A stretch of DNA of 64,000 bases, from assembly GCF_033958435.1 (NCBI RefSeq), contig NC_134138.1, forward strand, positions 184,609,298 through 184,673,297, written 5' to 3'. Positions within the stretch are counted from its first letter, which is position 1. Every line of letters begins with the position of its first letter. Made by a program: the position numbers and the translations under genes. The DNA comes from Carettochelys insculpta (lineage: Eukaryota > Chordata > Testudines > Carettochelyidae). This document shows, one piece after another, positions 1 to 12,539 of the stretch. The notes beneath the pieces were generated by a model. That model was given only the letters and a program-made list of their open reading frames with translations. It had not been told where the DNA came from and did no database searches.

Positions 1-115
1 TGGAGCATTTTAAAAAAGACTCTGTCCAGAATGGTACTAGGTCCTGCGATGAGTGCAATGAACTAGACTGAATGACCACTAGAGGTCCCTTCCAGTTTCA
101 TGATATGAATTCTGA
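1..115 (+). mobile_element. 3' fragment of turtle Pol III SINE
   Basis: Matches the 3' half of the SINEs at 15992 and 21612: an A-rich stretch, a gtcctgc.atgagtg segment and the ending GAGGTCCCTTCCAGTTTCATGA. The tRNA-like head is missing or lies before the window. Confidence 0.6.
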
Positions 116-406
116 GGGGGAAAAAGGAAGTGTTACCATTGTAACAATCCTTTCCAACTTCCGAAAGGAGAAAATCCTGCTTAAGAGAATTAGTTTTGCC
201 CTATAGATATAATAATTTTAAGTTTACTCATAGTTTTGAATGCTGTGGCCCTCATTGTCTGGTGCATAGGACCTGCTTTGCAATGCTCCCGCAGTGTAAA
301 CCAGCACTGAAGCCTGACTAGCTAGTCACCTAAGGATTCCTCCTGCACAGGAGGGATCCTCTGAAGGCATGGAGCTACTACATCAGCTCCTACACCATTC
401 TTCCTA

Positions 407-650
407 GTAACAGAGAGGAAGCCGTGCTAGTCTATACACTATCAAAACAAAAAAGCAGTCAAGTAGCACTTTAAAGACTAACAAAATAAGTTATTAGGTG
501 GTGAGTTTTCGTGGGACAGACCCACTTCTTCAACCATAGCCATACCAGAACAGACTCAATATTTAAGGCACAGAGAACCAAAAATAGTAATCAAGGTAGA
601 TAAATCAGAACAAAAAATTATCAAGGTGAGCAAATGAGAGAGTAGAGGCA
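407..650 (-). mobile_element. Repeat family A copy, minus orientation
   Basis: Shares the block GCAGTCAAGTAGCACTTTAA with 19113-19230. In reverse complement it reads GAAGAAGTGGGTC...CCCACGAAA...TTAGTCTTTAAAGTGCTACTTG, the same layout as the other family A copies (2045, 22250, 24479, 50033, 58330). Non-coding. The family name was not assigned from memory. Confidence 0.6.
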
Positions 651-677
651 CTTCTGAGGCTCCCTTATACTCTAAAG

Positions 678-1293
678 CAGCGTTTCCCAAATGGTCTTCC
701 ACAGAACCAAGTGACAATAAGGGTTCTGCAAGAAAATTCCTCTGCAGCTCTCTGCCTTGTCACCGCTGAAACAGTAGAACTAAATTTAATTGATTTAGTG
801 GATGGCAGGGTGGTGGAAGGGATCCAGCCATTAAACAAACTGAATTTAGTTCCATTATTTCACCGGCAGCAGGGTAGGGAGTCACAGAGATCCCCTCATT
901 CGCCTCCCTACCTGAGCAGCCACACCCTTCCAGCTTACCCCTGCCAGCAGAACACCTCCATGTAGGGAGGTATAGACTGCAGCACAGGGTCCCCAGACAG
1001 CACTATGGATGGGTTAGTCCTGGCGGGCCAGTTAAGTGCTGAGGTGGGTTAATCCTGGGGATGGGTGAGGTGGGTTCAGGGCTGAGAGAGGTTAATTCTG
1101 GGGATTGGGGGGTGGGTTGGGGGCTGAGATGGATTAATCCTGGGGATGGGGGGTGTTGGGACTGAGGCAAGTTAATCCTGGGGATGGCAGGGGCAGGTTT
1201 GTGGCTAAGAAGGGTTAAGCCCGAGGACGGAAAAGTTTCAGGCTGAGACAGGTTTAAAAGGGTTCCATGGCCAAATAAAATTGGGAAACACTG
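678..1293. mobile_element. hAT-type MITE
   Basis: Imperfect terminal inverted repeats: CAGCGTTTCCCAA at the left and TTGGGAAACACTG at the right. 8-bp flanks CTCTAAAG (670-677) and CTCTAGTG (1294-1301) match at 6 of 8, the target-site length of hAT elements. The inside has GGGGATGGG-type degenerate tandem repeats (about 1030-1230) and no transposase. Confidence 0.75.
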
Positions 1294-1301
1294 CTCTAGT
1301 G

Positions 1302-2040
1302 AACTCTGGTTATTGAGTCTACTAGTGGCTACCTTGATGGGCAGAGCTTTACTAAATATGGGCTGAAAACCTCAGACTCTCTCTTACTGCCAGAAACTGG
1401 AATGGCTGAAGCAGATAGGATACCTCTCCCGTGCAGTGACAACACAGGAATTGGTTGGATAGAGATGAGAATGTTTGGTCTCTTAGGCCTCTGTTCTGGA
1501 AGAAGCCTCAGCATACACTTCTGAGCCCCTGCAGAGTTTTATTAATTTCACTGAGGCTGCACACAGATAAAAGGGTCTTCATGCATAGTGTAGGAAAAGA
1601 GACTGACTTTATAAGCCATTAGCCTGGAACTGCTTACGTAACCATGCCAGTGCTTCAGAGAAGTCACCATGCTGTGTAATACAAGTAGCATAGAAGCAAA
1701 GGACCACTGTTGGAGCTGGATCTATAGTTTTCCTCCATCAGATCAGAGCTTAGCCATATCTGAAAACACAGGAGTTTTGGGAAGACTGTAATGTCCTGAA
1801 TTTGGAGCAACAAATCTGCCTTTGCTCCCTGGTGGTCTAGTGACTTGTTTGTTCTGCCATGAATACGAATGATTTGCTGATGGAAGATAATTTTAAAAAG
1901 ACTTTCTCACTTTCCCACTTTCCTTCCTTTGATGCTCATAATTATCTCGGACATGACAATTAGCATCCCCCCACCCCTCACCCCTTCCTTCAATCCTATT
2001 TGATTTGTTAGTTTTTATTGCAAATTTTTTTCTCCTTTGT
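1302..2040. other. Intergenic, nothing recognised
   Basis: AT-rich single-copy-looking DNA with short C-rich and T-rich patches near 1965-2035. No splice-bounded coding segment or known repeat was recognised. Confidence 0.4.
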
Positions 2041-2044
2041 ACTT

Positions 2045-2110
2045 TGCCCATGAAAGCTTATGCTCCAAAATATCTGTTAGTCTATAAGGTGCCACAGGGC
2101 TTCTTGGTTT
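2045..2110 (+). mobile_element. Repeat family A fragment
   Basis: Contains GCTTATGCTCCAAAATATCT followed by TTAGTCTATAAGGTGCCACA, the diagnostic core of family A. The 3' tail is cut short after GGCTTCTTGG. Confidence 0.7.
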
Positions 2111-2119
2111 TTTTGCATT

Positions 2120-3535
2120 TCAAATGTGATTGACCTGACCACAAGATAATATAATAATCATCCATTGATGTTGATGGCTTCAATGATTTCAAGAGATGAG
2201 ACCATATAAAAATCATGGATACAAACAGCTTAATTTGGAAAAGTTTAACTCTGAAACTTGTGCCAAATTTCCAGACAGGTCCCTCTGTTTGTAGAGGGCG
2301 GATGCAAAATACCAACTATGGGAATGTTGGAATCCAGATCCATGTTTTGTGCCTTGAACTATGCTGGAGAGTTTTCTTTCCACTCTACTTGGCCTAGATC
2401 ACACTATTTAAAACTGGCCTACTACTTTTCTTATGCAAGTTATATTATTTATACAATACACAAAAATATTTAAGTTGTATAAATTGGAAATGCTGTTTCT
2501 ACCTTCTACTTTTGAAAAGTTTCAAATATTTCTAAATCAATAACTTTAAAAAAGAAAGAAAGAAAATGGGCCAGATTCTGATCTCACCAACACTAGGCAG
2601 ATCACAAATTACTACTTAAGTTAAGGAAATGAGGCTAGTTTCAGGTGCAGCATAAACAACACATGTGGATAGAAAATGGCATGAAATCAGAACAAGGCTT
2701 TTGTTTTCTTTTACATGAGCGCTCAGGTTTATGGTAAGGCTATAACAGAAATAACAGAGTAATGATGTCTGAGAAAAAAGGAATGCACACTTTGAGAAGA
2801 TGGGGGATTTGTGGAGAACCTGCATAGCAAGTTCTCCAAATGAGCGAGTAGACTAAAAGTTTCACAAGTTCAATTGAATTATTTTTCACAGCAGTGTCAA
2901 AGTTGTTCAAGTTTTCCTTAACAAGATAGATGACAGACATACAAAAGGGAGTGATCATGATTTGCCATTTATTATAAAGTCTTGCTTTAGCTTGGTAATC
3001 AAGTACAAAAGATAGCAAGACATATTTTGTAGTATGTTTTTTCAGCAGCATCAGCGATTTCAAACACCATGTTCATCATTCTGTATTGGCCGGAGCAACA
3101 AGAAATAATAAACCATCAAAGGCTCTATGTTGATCTACAGCTGATTAAAGGACATACATTTTGGACTGAGTGGCCAGTATGGGAGCTGGAGTAGGACTGT
3201 TCCAAAAGAGACATTGTAGGGCCAAGTAAGTCCTATAGTTCTTTCACCAGAAAGATTTTTATTCCATTAAGAATTACAGAATTTCCTCTGCAGTATGCTC
3301 CAAAGATACATCTTGGAGAGGAGGAAGAATAAGTTTGAAAGAGTCACTGAATTAGGAATACTAGTATGGAAATAGTTATTTGTAATTTCTGCAGATCTGC
3401 TATCATAAAAAAAATAGCAGCCCATTTTCCTGTCACCAGAAAATTTCAATTTACAAACATTTAACAGTTACACCGGCCATTAATTTGAGGATCTCAAAGT
3501 ATGTTAGAAAGATAGTTAAGTGGCCTTGTGTCATT
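2120..3535. other. Intergenic, nothing recognised
   Basis: AT-rich with scattered stop codons in all frames. No recognised repeat, RNA gene or exon. Confidence 0.4.
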
Positions 3536-3539
3536 AACC

Positions 3540-3690
3540 CCTTTTCAGAGAGGAGGGAGCTCAGACACAAGGACACTAAGTGACTTGAATGAGATCATAG
3601 AGGAAATGCGTGGCACAGGCAGCAAGAGCAGAATGCACACCTCCTGTTCTTTTGCTTTAACCATTAGTCCGTGGTACATGTGATTCTACT
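3540..3690 (+). repeat. Probable MIR SINE fragment
   Basis: Carries the MIR core order: cagagaggagg, GACACTAAGTGACTTGAATG, then GGCA-AGCAGAATG. Divergent, as expected for this ancient amniote SINE. Confidence 0.45.
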
Positions 3691-3699
3691 TTGCCAGGG

Positions 3700-4685
3700 G
3701 CTTATTCCCTCCTCTCCCAGTTATATTTAAACACATATTTCAAGTGCTTGATGCCTAACTGCAAAGTATGCTGAAGACAAACATTGCCCAACCACAGAAA
3801 ATAACGTGAAAAATTTAATGTAAACAATAGTGTACGTCTGTTCTGCAGATTTCTCATAAGCTACATAGACCAATCTAGGGAACAAAATAAAAAGTGCCTT
3901 TGAGGAAGTAATAACCCAGAGGTTTAAAAAATATCGATTAAGAAAAAATATTATCTTAATCAAAAAATATGTCTTTTAGCAAAAAGAGGCTGTATAATCT
4001 CAAGCAAAAGAAAATGAAGTGTGCTCTGAAGATACACCTTTCATTTGTTGTGAGGCTCGTTGAATAATGAGCAGAACTGTCATTCATCTTACAATCCTCT
4101 CACATCTTATACTTCACAATGAAAGATTTTAGAATTCAACAGAAGAGTCAGTGTAACCTCATTTATTAGCCTGAACAAAAATTAAACACTTTGAAATAAA
4201 TTTGGGAAACAGTGTAACTAAATACCTTTGGTGCCTAATATTTTCTTAGATGATACAAGCTCAAATTTAGTATGGATTGCGATAGACTATATTTACTGCT
4301 AATGAGACATAGTTACTCTGAATCTTTTTCATCTTTCTTCAGAGAAGAGTTTTTTTTTTTAACGCTTGTTTCTGTCAATTCGTTCTTTGGTGTTAAGGAA
4401 ACATGGTGAGTTTTTTCTTCTCTATCATCTAAGTTTTTACCTTGATCTTGTAAAACATTACAAATAATCAGACAAAATAGACATGCATATATTGTATTGC
4501 TACTTTGTAAATTCAAATTGAATTTGCAATCTTATCAACAGTCTTAGATAATGGCAATTATAATAATTTAGGAAAAGATTTTTCTACACTGATTCATGTC
4601 AAGTGCTTTATTACTCCTTCTGTAATCCCACTGAATTCAATGGGGCAACTTGAAAAGTAAGGCAGCAAGTAAAGAGAGAAGAATC
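3700..4685. other. Intergenic, nothing recognised
   Basis: AT-rich DNA with no recognised coding segment or repeat. Confidence 0.35.
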
Positions 4686-4714
4686 AGGGGCCTTCCATTC
4701 AGAAGACTTTGGAT

Positions 4715-4840
4715 CTGAGGAGAGTATGAGTTAGTACTCCCATTATACAGATGTGGAAACCGAGGTTCAGAATAGTTAAGTGACTTCTTCCACATCATGT
4801 AGTAAATCAAGAGAATAGACTCCAGATCTCAATATCCATT
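4715..4840 (+). repeat. MIR SINE fragment
   Basis: Contains CCCATTATACAGATGTGGAA and GTTAAGTGACTTCTTCCACA, the conserved MIR core (ACAGATG-GGAAAC-GAGG ... TTAAGTGACTTG). Confidence 0.65.
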
Positions 4841-4954
4841 TAGTACCTTCTTGAACATGTGGTCTGAAGATACTCATGTTATTTTGTCTCAGTCTTCAAA
4901 ATTAGCAGAATATATTGAGGAATGTCCCATATCTCTTGACTGTACATACTCTAT

Positions 4955-5682
4955 GGGTGCATCTACGCTAGCCGGCTACTTCAGAGTAGCTGGCCCAACG
5001 TCGAAATAGCATGCATCACGTCTACACACACTGTGCACTATTTTGACATTGAAATCAACGTTAGGTGGTGAGACGTCAAAATCCCTATTCCTATCCGAAG
5101 ATGGGAACAGTGCCCTACTTCGACGTTCAATGTCGAAGTAGGGCGTGTGTAGACGATCCGCGTCCTGCTACATCGAAATAGCGGGGTCCTCCATGGCGGC
5201 CATCAGCTGAGGGGTTGAGAGACGTTCTGCCCAGCCCCTGCAGGGCTCTGTGGTCACCGTGTGCAGCAGCCTTTAGGCCAGGGCTCCTGGCTGCTGCTGC
5301 AGCTGGGGGTCCATGCTGCATGCACAGGGTCTGCAACTGGTTGTCGACTCTGCAGACCTCGTGCTGTCCAAGCCGAGTGTGTCTGGGAGGGGCACTTTAA
5401 GGGAGCAGTTTGCTGTTTCCCCAGAAGGGCTAGTCCCACCTGTGACCCCATCCACAGGTTTTGCTGGCCCCTTATTTCGACTGGGAGCACTTGTGCATGT
5501 GGATGCTCCGCATTTCCTTCCAGGGCGGCTCCTTTCGACGTTCCCTGTCACTACTTCAGTGTTGAACATCGATGGCACCAGCCCCAGAGGATGTGTAGAT
5601 GATACGTGTCGAAGTAGCCTATTTCACTGTTCTTACTTCGAAATAGGCTACTTCGATGTAGTGCGCTAGTGTAGACGTAGCC
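4955..5682. mobile_element. Harbinger-type MITE with TCGAA-rich internal repeats
   Basis: 17-bp imperfect terminal inverted repeats: GGGTGCATCTACGCTAG at the left, and GGCTACGTCTACACTAG as the reverse complement of the right end. Flanked on both sides by TAT (4952-4954, 5683-5685), the 3-bp target size of PIF/Harbinger elements. Sub-terminal blocks repeat short TTCGA/TCGAA-containing words in both orientations. The GC-rich middle (5190-5560) is open in several frames on both strands but matches nothing recognised, and is probably a relic or filler. Confidence 0.75.
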
Positions 5683-5689
5683 TATAAGT

Positions 5690-6365
5690 ATAATGCTGGT
5701 TTTGCATGTCTACTGTAAGTATGTTAGTAATTCTCCAGTATTCCAGTATGCTCTGCACCACCTCCAGCTCTTATTGCAGAGGGCCCCTTACACCTTTCAT
5801 ATCTCCCCTTGGATGCTTCCCATTCCTTACTTCTCCACATTATGATGATTTCAAAATAGATATTATGCTCATTTAGAAAGGTGGGGTTTTTGTTTTGTTT
5901 TGTTTTTCCAGGCAGCAACTATGTCCTGTCATGTGTATTTGGAGGCATTTATATTAAGGAGCAGGATACAAAAAGGAAAAGAAAAGAAATAAACAAAAAA
6001 CAAATGACAAAATCTCTGTGTACTCCTACACTGTTCCCTCTGAAGTGTATAGTCTTTTTCAAATGTTAGAGACTAGAAAATCTGCCTGATGTTAAATATT
6101 TAAAGAAAAGCCCGTCACTTTTTCACAAACATTTTAATAGCCATTCTTTAACAGATATCAAAAATAATCAAATAAAAATGTTCTCAGTGCCCCCACTGGG
6201 CAAGCAAAGTCAAGTAACTCACAGATACTGTTCCCACAGGACCCACAAATAATGAAGTAACCAAAAAAAGAGCCATGTTAATTTCTGTTCCATTTCTGAG
6301 CAGGGGAGAGAAATCAATATTTGCTTAAAGGAAAAAGACAAACCAGAGGAAAGAAGGTATTGAGC
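5690..6365. other. Intergenic, nothing recognised
   Basis: AT-rich, with A/T homopolymer patches around 5890-5905 and 5970-6000. No gene evidence. Confidence 0.35.
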
Positions 6366-6369
6366 TGAA

Positions 6370-6600
6370 GCATAGGGCTGGGAATCAGGAGACCTGGGGT
6401 TTGCCATTGCTCCACCACAGAATTATGGGGTGAATTTGTGCAAGTCCCACAATGGCACTGTGCCTCAGTTTCGTCTTCTGCAAAATGGAGATTGTGATAC
6501 CAACTTCATAGGAGCTCTGCGAGGCTAAAATACATTCATGTTTGTCAAATGGTCTGGGTGCCTCTCTGAATGGTAGTAAGCATTTGGGAGAGAAGAGTTG
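6370..6600 (-). repeat. MIR SINE, long copy, minus orientation
   Basis: On + the order is GGCTGGGAATCAGGAGACCT, then GCAAGTCCCACAATGGCACT, then GTGCCTCAGTTTCGTCTTC and TGCAAAATGGAGAT. This is the reverse complement of the MIR consensus over most of its length. Confidence 0.75.
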
Positions 6601-6604
6601 CTGG

Positions 6605-9600
6605 TAGTCCTGTCACCTCACATAATCAGCACGGATATCCCAGAAGGCACGAGTAAAATTGAGACTGCTCCTTGGCATTGCACTAAAATCTCTTTCATGA
6701 TGCACAGATGGCCCTTTTTCTTATTAAAGTAAATGCAAAGTTTCATTTTGTTGCAGGGTGAATAATAGTATCTTGCCACTGCTTTGATGAACACTTGGCA
6801 CACAATGGCTATGCAACCCCTCAGTTGTCTGACCTATGGGTTCAGGAAAGCCTGATTATCCATAAAATGCCTCCTTTTAATCTAAAGAATGAGAAGAATG
6901 AAAGCAGTGCCTTGCAAATTCTAAAAGATGCTTTTAGGGGGTTATATTGTCCTATTATTTTCTTGTGGCAGCTGTATTTATCCACATATATTGAAGATAG
7001 CAATCATCTCATTAACATTTTTATACTCTAACCAAATGCTGAAGGAATGATATGTATTCATGTAAAAGCTCTATTGCCTTCTGTCTCCGAAATACTTATA
7101 TCTTTTGAAGTCTTTGAAGGTGAATCACTTCTTTAATAGGGACCATTGACTTCAACGTGACTGTTTACCTTTCCGTAGTTGTACATCGGTGGGAGGGTGG
7201 TGCTGTACATTTTAAGTCAGGTGCATTTGCATATCAGAACATGGATAGTCTTATATTTTAATTTTCTTAAATCTGCAAATATATTACCAGCATTTGATAG
7301 TCTTCCAGATCAAAATGAAATTCCTTGAAAATGTATTTCGCTGACAAGGTATTTCACTGGGAGGGTGGACAGAGGCAAGAGGAAGTACTTAAATAATCTG
7401 TATATTACCTCAGGCACCACTTAAAGGCACTACCCTGCACACCAGGGACCTGGATTTTGACTCTGACATTGCTTCATAATCAAGGATTGTCCTGGGGTGA
7501 ACTGTCAGGCTTCAGCTACGTGGCATAGGGTCAAATCCTGAGGGGATGTAAGAGGAAGGGAAGGGAACAAAGATAGGAAGGAAAACCTATTTGTAAGAGA
7601 CAGAGGAAAGAATTGGTACAAGCAGGTAAAGATGTAATGAAGGAAGCAATCGGTTTTATGAGATTTTTTTTAAGCTAGGCTATGATTAGAGTCTCAGAAA
7701 ACACAAAGATCAGCGAGAATTGTACTTTCAGTAAATGCAAAATATATCTCAAGGTAAGGGAATTTATGATTAAGGGAGAAAAATTAGAAACTCAGGGCCT
7801 AGTTCTTGGTTACACGAAGGGCTTCTTTCCACTACCCTGCCAAAGTAAAGCGCACCCTAAAGTGGGTTTAAATGCAATTTTTTCCCATCATGAAGGCCCC
7901 TTTTCCATGCTACAGCAGGATAGGTGGACTGTTATTGTAAATAAAAATTAAGACTTCACAGTGCTGATATGTAGCAATTGCAAATATTGTACATTTTCTA
8001 GGAATGTGAATAATTTTATATGTGTCTATTGCAGTCAGACAGTGGTCTCAAAAGAGATGGTGTCTGAGGTAACCTACACCACAACTAAAGAACACAAAGA
8101 AAAAGTGAATTCACTGAGGCACACTGGAGCCACTACTAATGGTCAGGCTAGACTTTTCCACACTTACTCATGCTAAGCAACATCTTACTCCATGAGTAAA
8201 CTCAGTCAACTCAGTGGAATTAGGACCCCAATCCTGATCAAAGTCACTGGGACTATTCATGGAATAAAGCACAAGTCAACAAGAATTAAAGTATCAGAAT
8301 CTGTCCCTACAATTATGACAATAGAACTAGTGAACAACTGGGTCTAATGTGTTATATAGGCTTTCTTTCATTTCATAATAAAGGACTAGAGTCTCCCACA
8401 GTTAATTAAGCTGGGTAGCACCTTATTATTATGCAAGTAGTGACACTAAAATTAATGGGGCCTTACAAGATGATGGTGTCCTGTCAGGTATTCACACCCA
8501 TGCCAAGATGCTCCAGCTTACACCACTTTAATTTCCCTTAGCCCACATCAGAAAATTAATTCAACTACTTCTGACTTGTCTACTCTTCAGCTTAGTACAT
8601 CACAAGGCAAGGGGTCCGTCGGGAGCAAAGCAGGTTACTGCACGCACATTAATGACCTGTGCAGACATTGTTATAGTACAATGATAGCCCCAGCGTGCAT
8701 TTCAACATTGTGGCTCACAAGGAATATGGTGCTTGTGAAGGCAGTTCTATGGCCACCTCTGAGAATGAAGTCCCCTGTAGATGCATGGAAGAGATATGGA
8801 ACTACGTGCTATGTGCCTCAACTTTAACTTGTAGGAACATCTTCTACAGGCATGGGAGAGTATCATTTCCATGTCCATTCAATGTTGTTAATATTCATAT
8901 AAACAGGAAAGGAAGCATCTTGGATTCCTCAGGTGAAACTTACTCCCACCAAAGTCTATGCCAAAACTCCCATTAGCTGAAATGAAGCTAGGATTTCAAA
9001 CAGAATCTTAAGGTGTGTAATAATACTAACATACCCGAGAAGGAGTATTGCTGGGTCTGAAGTAATCAGTATATACTGCTTCTTCTCCTATCCTTTTTTC
9101 TTTTTGTTCTTTAGTCTTCTATTTTCTTTCACTCTCTGAATCTCTGTTAAGCAAGATAATGTAAAAGCTAGAGGTTAGGTGGTAGAAAATATGGTAAAGT
9201 CAAATACTCCAAGCTAAATACTCCAAGCCTATAGACAAAATATTATGAGGTGAAAGACTACTGTAGTTCTCAAGGTAGGGACTCTGATAACCTCATCAAT
9301 CATTTTCTGTGTAGAAAAATAAGAACCTGTACATACAGTATTTAGGTAAGCGTAAGCTAAGTACTGTTCATCGAGGTTACATGTTTGCCAAAAGAAGAAA
9401 CCAAATGTCTCTCATGGTAAATTACAGATATTTTTTTCCTAAGATCTATTTAATACTAACACCAATGTAATTAAAAATCTGTAATAGCATAATAAGCCAG
9501 GAAGGACTAAAGAAAAAAATTACAAACAATACTTATGAAGGAAAAAGAACAGAAGAAATGCCACCAAAGATTGTCTTTCCTCTGAGGGTTGAAGACGAGA

Positions 9601-10720
9601 AGAAAACAGCCAGAAGCAGAATGAAATTTAGTATCTCTTATGCTGTTTAAGGAACAATGGATGGAATTTTCAAAATAGTTCAGCATTGAACTAACTCTGC
9701 TTCCACTGAAGTCAATTATAAGATACCCATTGACTTCAATGGGAGCAGAGTTAGACCAATGGTTAGTGCATCTGAAAATATTACCTTACAGCTCTTTGGG
9801 GAGGGTTGCTGTTTACTCCTTCAACACGTATATGTAACCTGTAAGTTCTTTCTGTAATCAAAGCAAGTGAAAGTGATGCAAATAGATACTGCCCATGCCT
9901 CAGTAAAAAAGGACTTCCAAGCACAGTTAAACTACAAAAAGGTGTGATACAAGTGAAGAGATTTGCCATGCCTTGGAAAGACAAGTGAGGACCTGCAAGC
10001 CATAATAAAAGTGTCTTCAGATCCTCATGACAGATTATCTGTCTACTGTAAAAACCACTATCTGATAGTCCATATCTTCTCTGGATTGAATCTGGTGAAA
10101 ATACCATTATTTTGGAATCTGTTCCCTCAGCAGTTAGGCAAAACACGCACTGAAATCAATGGGTGTTTTATCTGACTTAGGGCTGCAAGACTTGGCCCAC
10201 CTAGTGAACATTTATCATGAAAGAATGCTTGTCTAAGGAGAAATTCAAACTAGAAAGAAGAAATGGAATACACCATTCATATCCGCTTAGTTCAAACTGC
10301 CTTGCTATACCCCTCCCTTCCTTTAAAATTCACAAAAGGCTACTAGGAATAGACAAAATTTTGCACAACATATTACTGAACTATTGATAACATGGTATAA
10401 TACAGCTGGAAAATATTATTTAATGTCTTTATTTTTTGTGGCTGTTAGTGATATCTTAAAGTAAGATGTTTGGATAAAGCAGTTTCTAATGCTCGGTCAC
10501 CTGTGAAAGGAAACATGCTGTTGGCTGGTTACTATGTTAACTGTTTTAATAAACTTATCCCTACCTCTGTTATTGATTATCCATGATCAGTGGCTTGTAT
10601 TAGTTGCGCTAGCGCAAAAAAAGAAGCCATACATATGGAACATAGAATATATTTGTTATTGTGAAAGTACATCAGTGAAATACTTACATAATCTAATTGT
10701 ACTGTAGAGTAAACTATGGA
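6605..10720. other. Intergenic, 4 kb, no gene recognised
   Basis: AT-rich. The only repeated signal seen is ATTGACTTCAATGGGAGC near 9731-9749, a word that returns in variant form at 14.8, 17.5 and 20.0 kb. Short open frames have no splice or domain support. Confidence 0.4.
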
Positions 10721-11205
10721 TAACCCAGACCATTTCTACACTAGCAATGAACTTCAAACTTAATTTTGAAGTTAGGGCTTACTTCAAAGTTAATCATGGA
10801 GCATCTACACATGTGATACATTACTTCAAAATAGTAACTTTGAAATAGGACTTACGTAGATACTTCGCATCCCATTACTTTGAAGAAGAGGGCTTGCCAT
10901 GGCGGTGGCCTGCAGGAGCCCAGAGACACTCTGGCCAGTCCAGACAGGGCTCTATGGTCACTGCTGGCTGCACATAAAGACATAGCTACTCAGCAGCCCC
11001 AGGCAGAAAACTGAGAGCATGCTACAAGCAGGGGGAGCATGATCTCCCTGCAGCACGACCACTCCCTGAAGACACTGCATTGACAGCCATGGCTGTAGCC
11101 AGCCATGTCAACCGCCAGGAGCCCCATGCCCCCACCAGAGCCCACCAGTGAGCTCAGCCAGGGGTCCCAGCAGACCACCCACTGACAACACAAAAGGGGC
11201 CCCTC

Positions 11206-12200
11206 CTGGACAGCGGATGAAGTGAAGGACCCCCTCATGCTGTGGCGGGGGGAGGACATCCTGCTCCAAACCAGCATGTGGCAACAGAATGCTGATGTGT
11301 ATGACCAGCTGGCCAGGGGCCTCACTGGCTGGGGGCATCCCACCAAGAGTGGGGAGTATGTTCCAATGAAGGCTGCCAGTCAGTCAGGGACACGGCCCAC
11401 TCAGTGCCCCCATTATAAGAAGCTCCACCGCACCCTGGGGCTGAAGGAGGTGCAACCACTGGAGCACCTCCTGGACACTGTCGCTGCCCCTCCCCCACAG
11501 AGACCTAGGAGGACCATCGTCATCGTCATTGCCATTGCCATCCCCTCTGGGACATTGAGCCGGGACACCTCCATCCGGGCTTCACTGGAGTTCATGGAAG
11601 TACCAGCGTGGGGATCCCTTGGGGCCTGGGGAGGGGAACCCTGCCCCCTGCCACAAGTGGTAAGGGGCTACATGCTTGTGTGACACTCCATGCCCACCTC
11701 TGCACAGCCCCCCACAGTCCACACACCGAGGGAAGAGGGGAGCACCAAACCCGTCCTGCCCCTCATTGTGTGGGAACCGCTCTGCACCTGGAATCCCAAG
11801 AGACACCCTGGGACATCTGACAGGAGGGTGGTAGGGTGGGGGCCAGCGGAGCAGGGGCCTCAGGCCCTGGAGTCAGGACACAGGACTCACAGGCTGTCCC
11901 CCTGTCCTGTTCTGTCTCCATAGGTCTGCTGTCCAGGAATCTTCCAGCCCCATCTGGGACCAGCCAGCAGCCGCAGAGGGCCATGAGTCAGCCACCCCAC
12001 CTGACTTCACATTCCTGTGTGGTTGCCAATGGCCCGGGCACTGCCGCTGATGGGAGCACAAGGAGGTGGCAGCCAACAGGGCCCTCTTGCAGGAGGTGAC
12101 CACAGTGCTCCAGGACTGGCTGGCGATGGAGCAGGAATGGGTATGGATGGCAGACAGCCTGGAAATTCTGACCCAGGCTGTGGCCACCTGCCTCACCCAA
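11206..12200 (+). pseudogene. Harbinger Myb/SANT-like DNA-binding ORF, broken
   Basis: Starts with a trihelix/SANT-like segment: WTADEVKDPLMLWRGEDIL, then NADVYDQLARGL, about 100 residues in the frame beginning at 11207-11209. In this family the protein binds the transposon ends and helps bring the transposase to the nucleus. The typical Trp, Leu and acidic positions of helix 1 are kept. Further downstream another open stretch (12066-12180) has a Leu-rich helical run (LLQEVTTVLQDWLAMEQEW) like the C-terminal part of such proteins. The frame connecting the two is interrupted, and proline-rich sequence lies between and after. I infer a relic rather than a working gene, since no single frame covers both parts. 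Confidence 0.6.
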
Positions 12201-12539
12201 CCTTCCCGCTCACTTGCCAGCCCACCAGAGATCATCCCCCGCAGCACTTCCCACAGCCCCGCCACCACCACTCCTGAGGTGCCCACCGACCTTGGAGCCC
12301 TGCTGCTGCCCACCCTCCCACCTGCTGCCCATGTGGTGCTCAGCCAGGGGCTGGTGGCCAGTGCCACACGGGGCGAGCAGCCCCCTCCCTCCTCACCAGC
12401 ACCCCTGTCCCACTCCATGGCTCCCGCTGACCCTGAGGCCACCATACCCCCCCCCACAACACCCCTACCTTCCCATTGTCCCAGCCCCATCCCAGCCTCG
12501 ACAGGGTCCCTTGCACCTGGGGCAATATTGTGGAGAGTA

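Noticed and set aside
5254..5669. Overlapping open frames on both strands in the 5.2-5.7 kb region
   Set aside because: They sit in the GC-rich middle of a MITE with terminal repeats and match no known protein.
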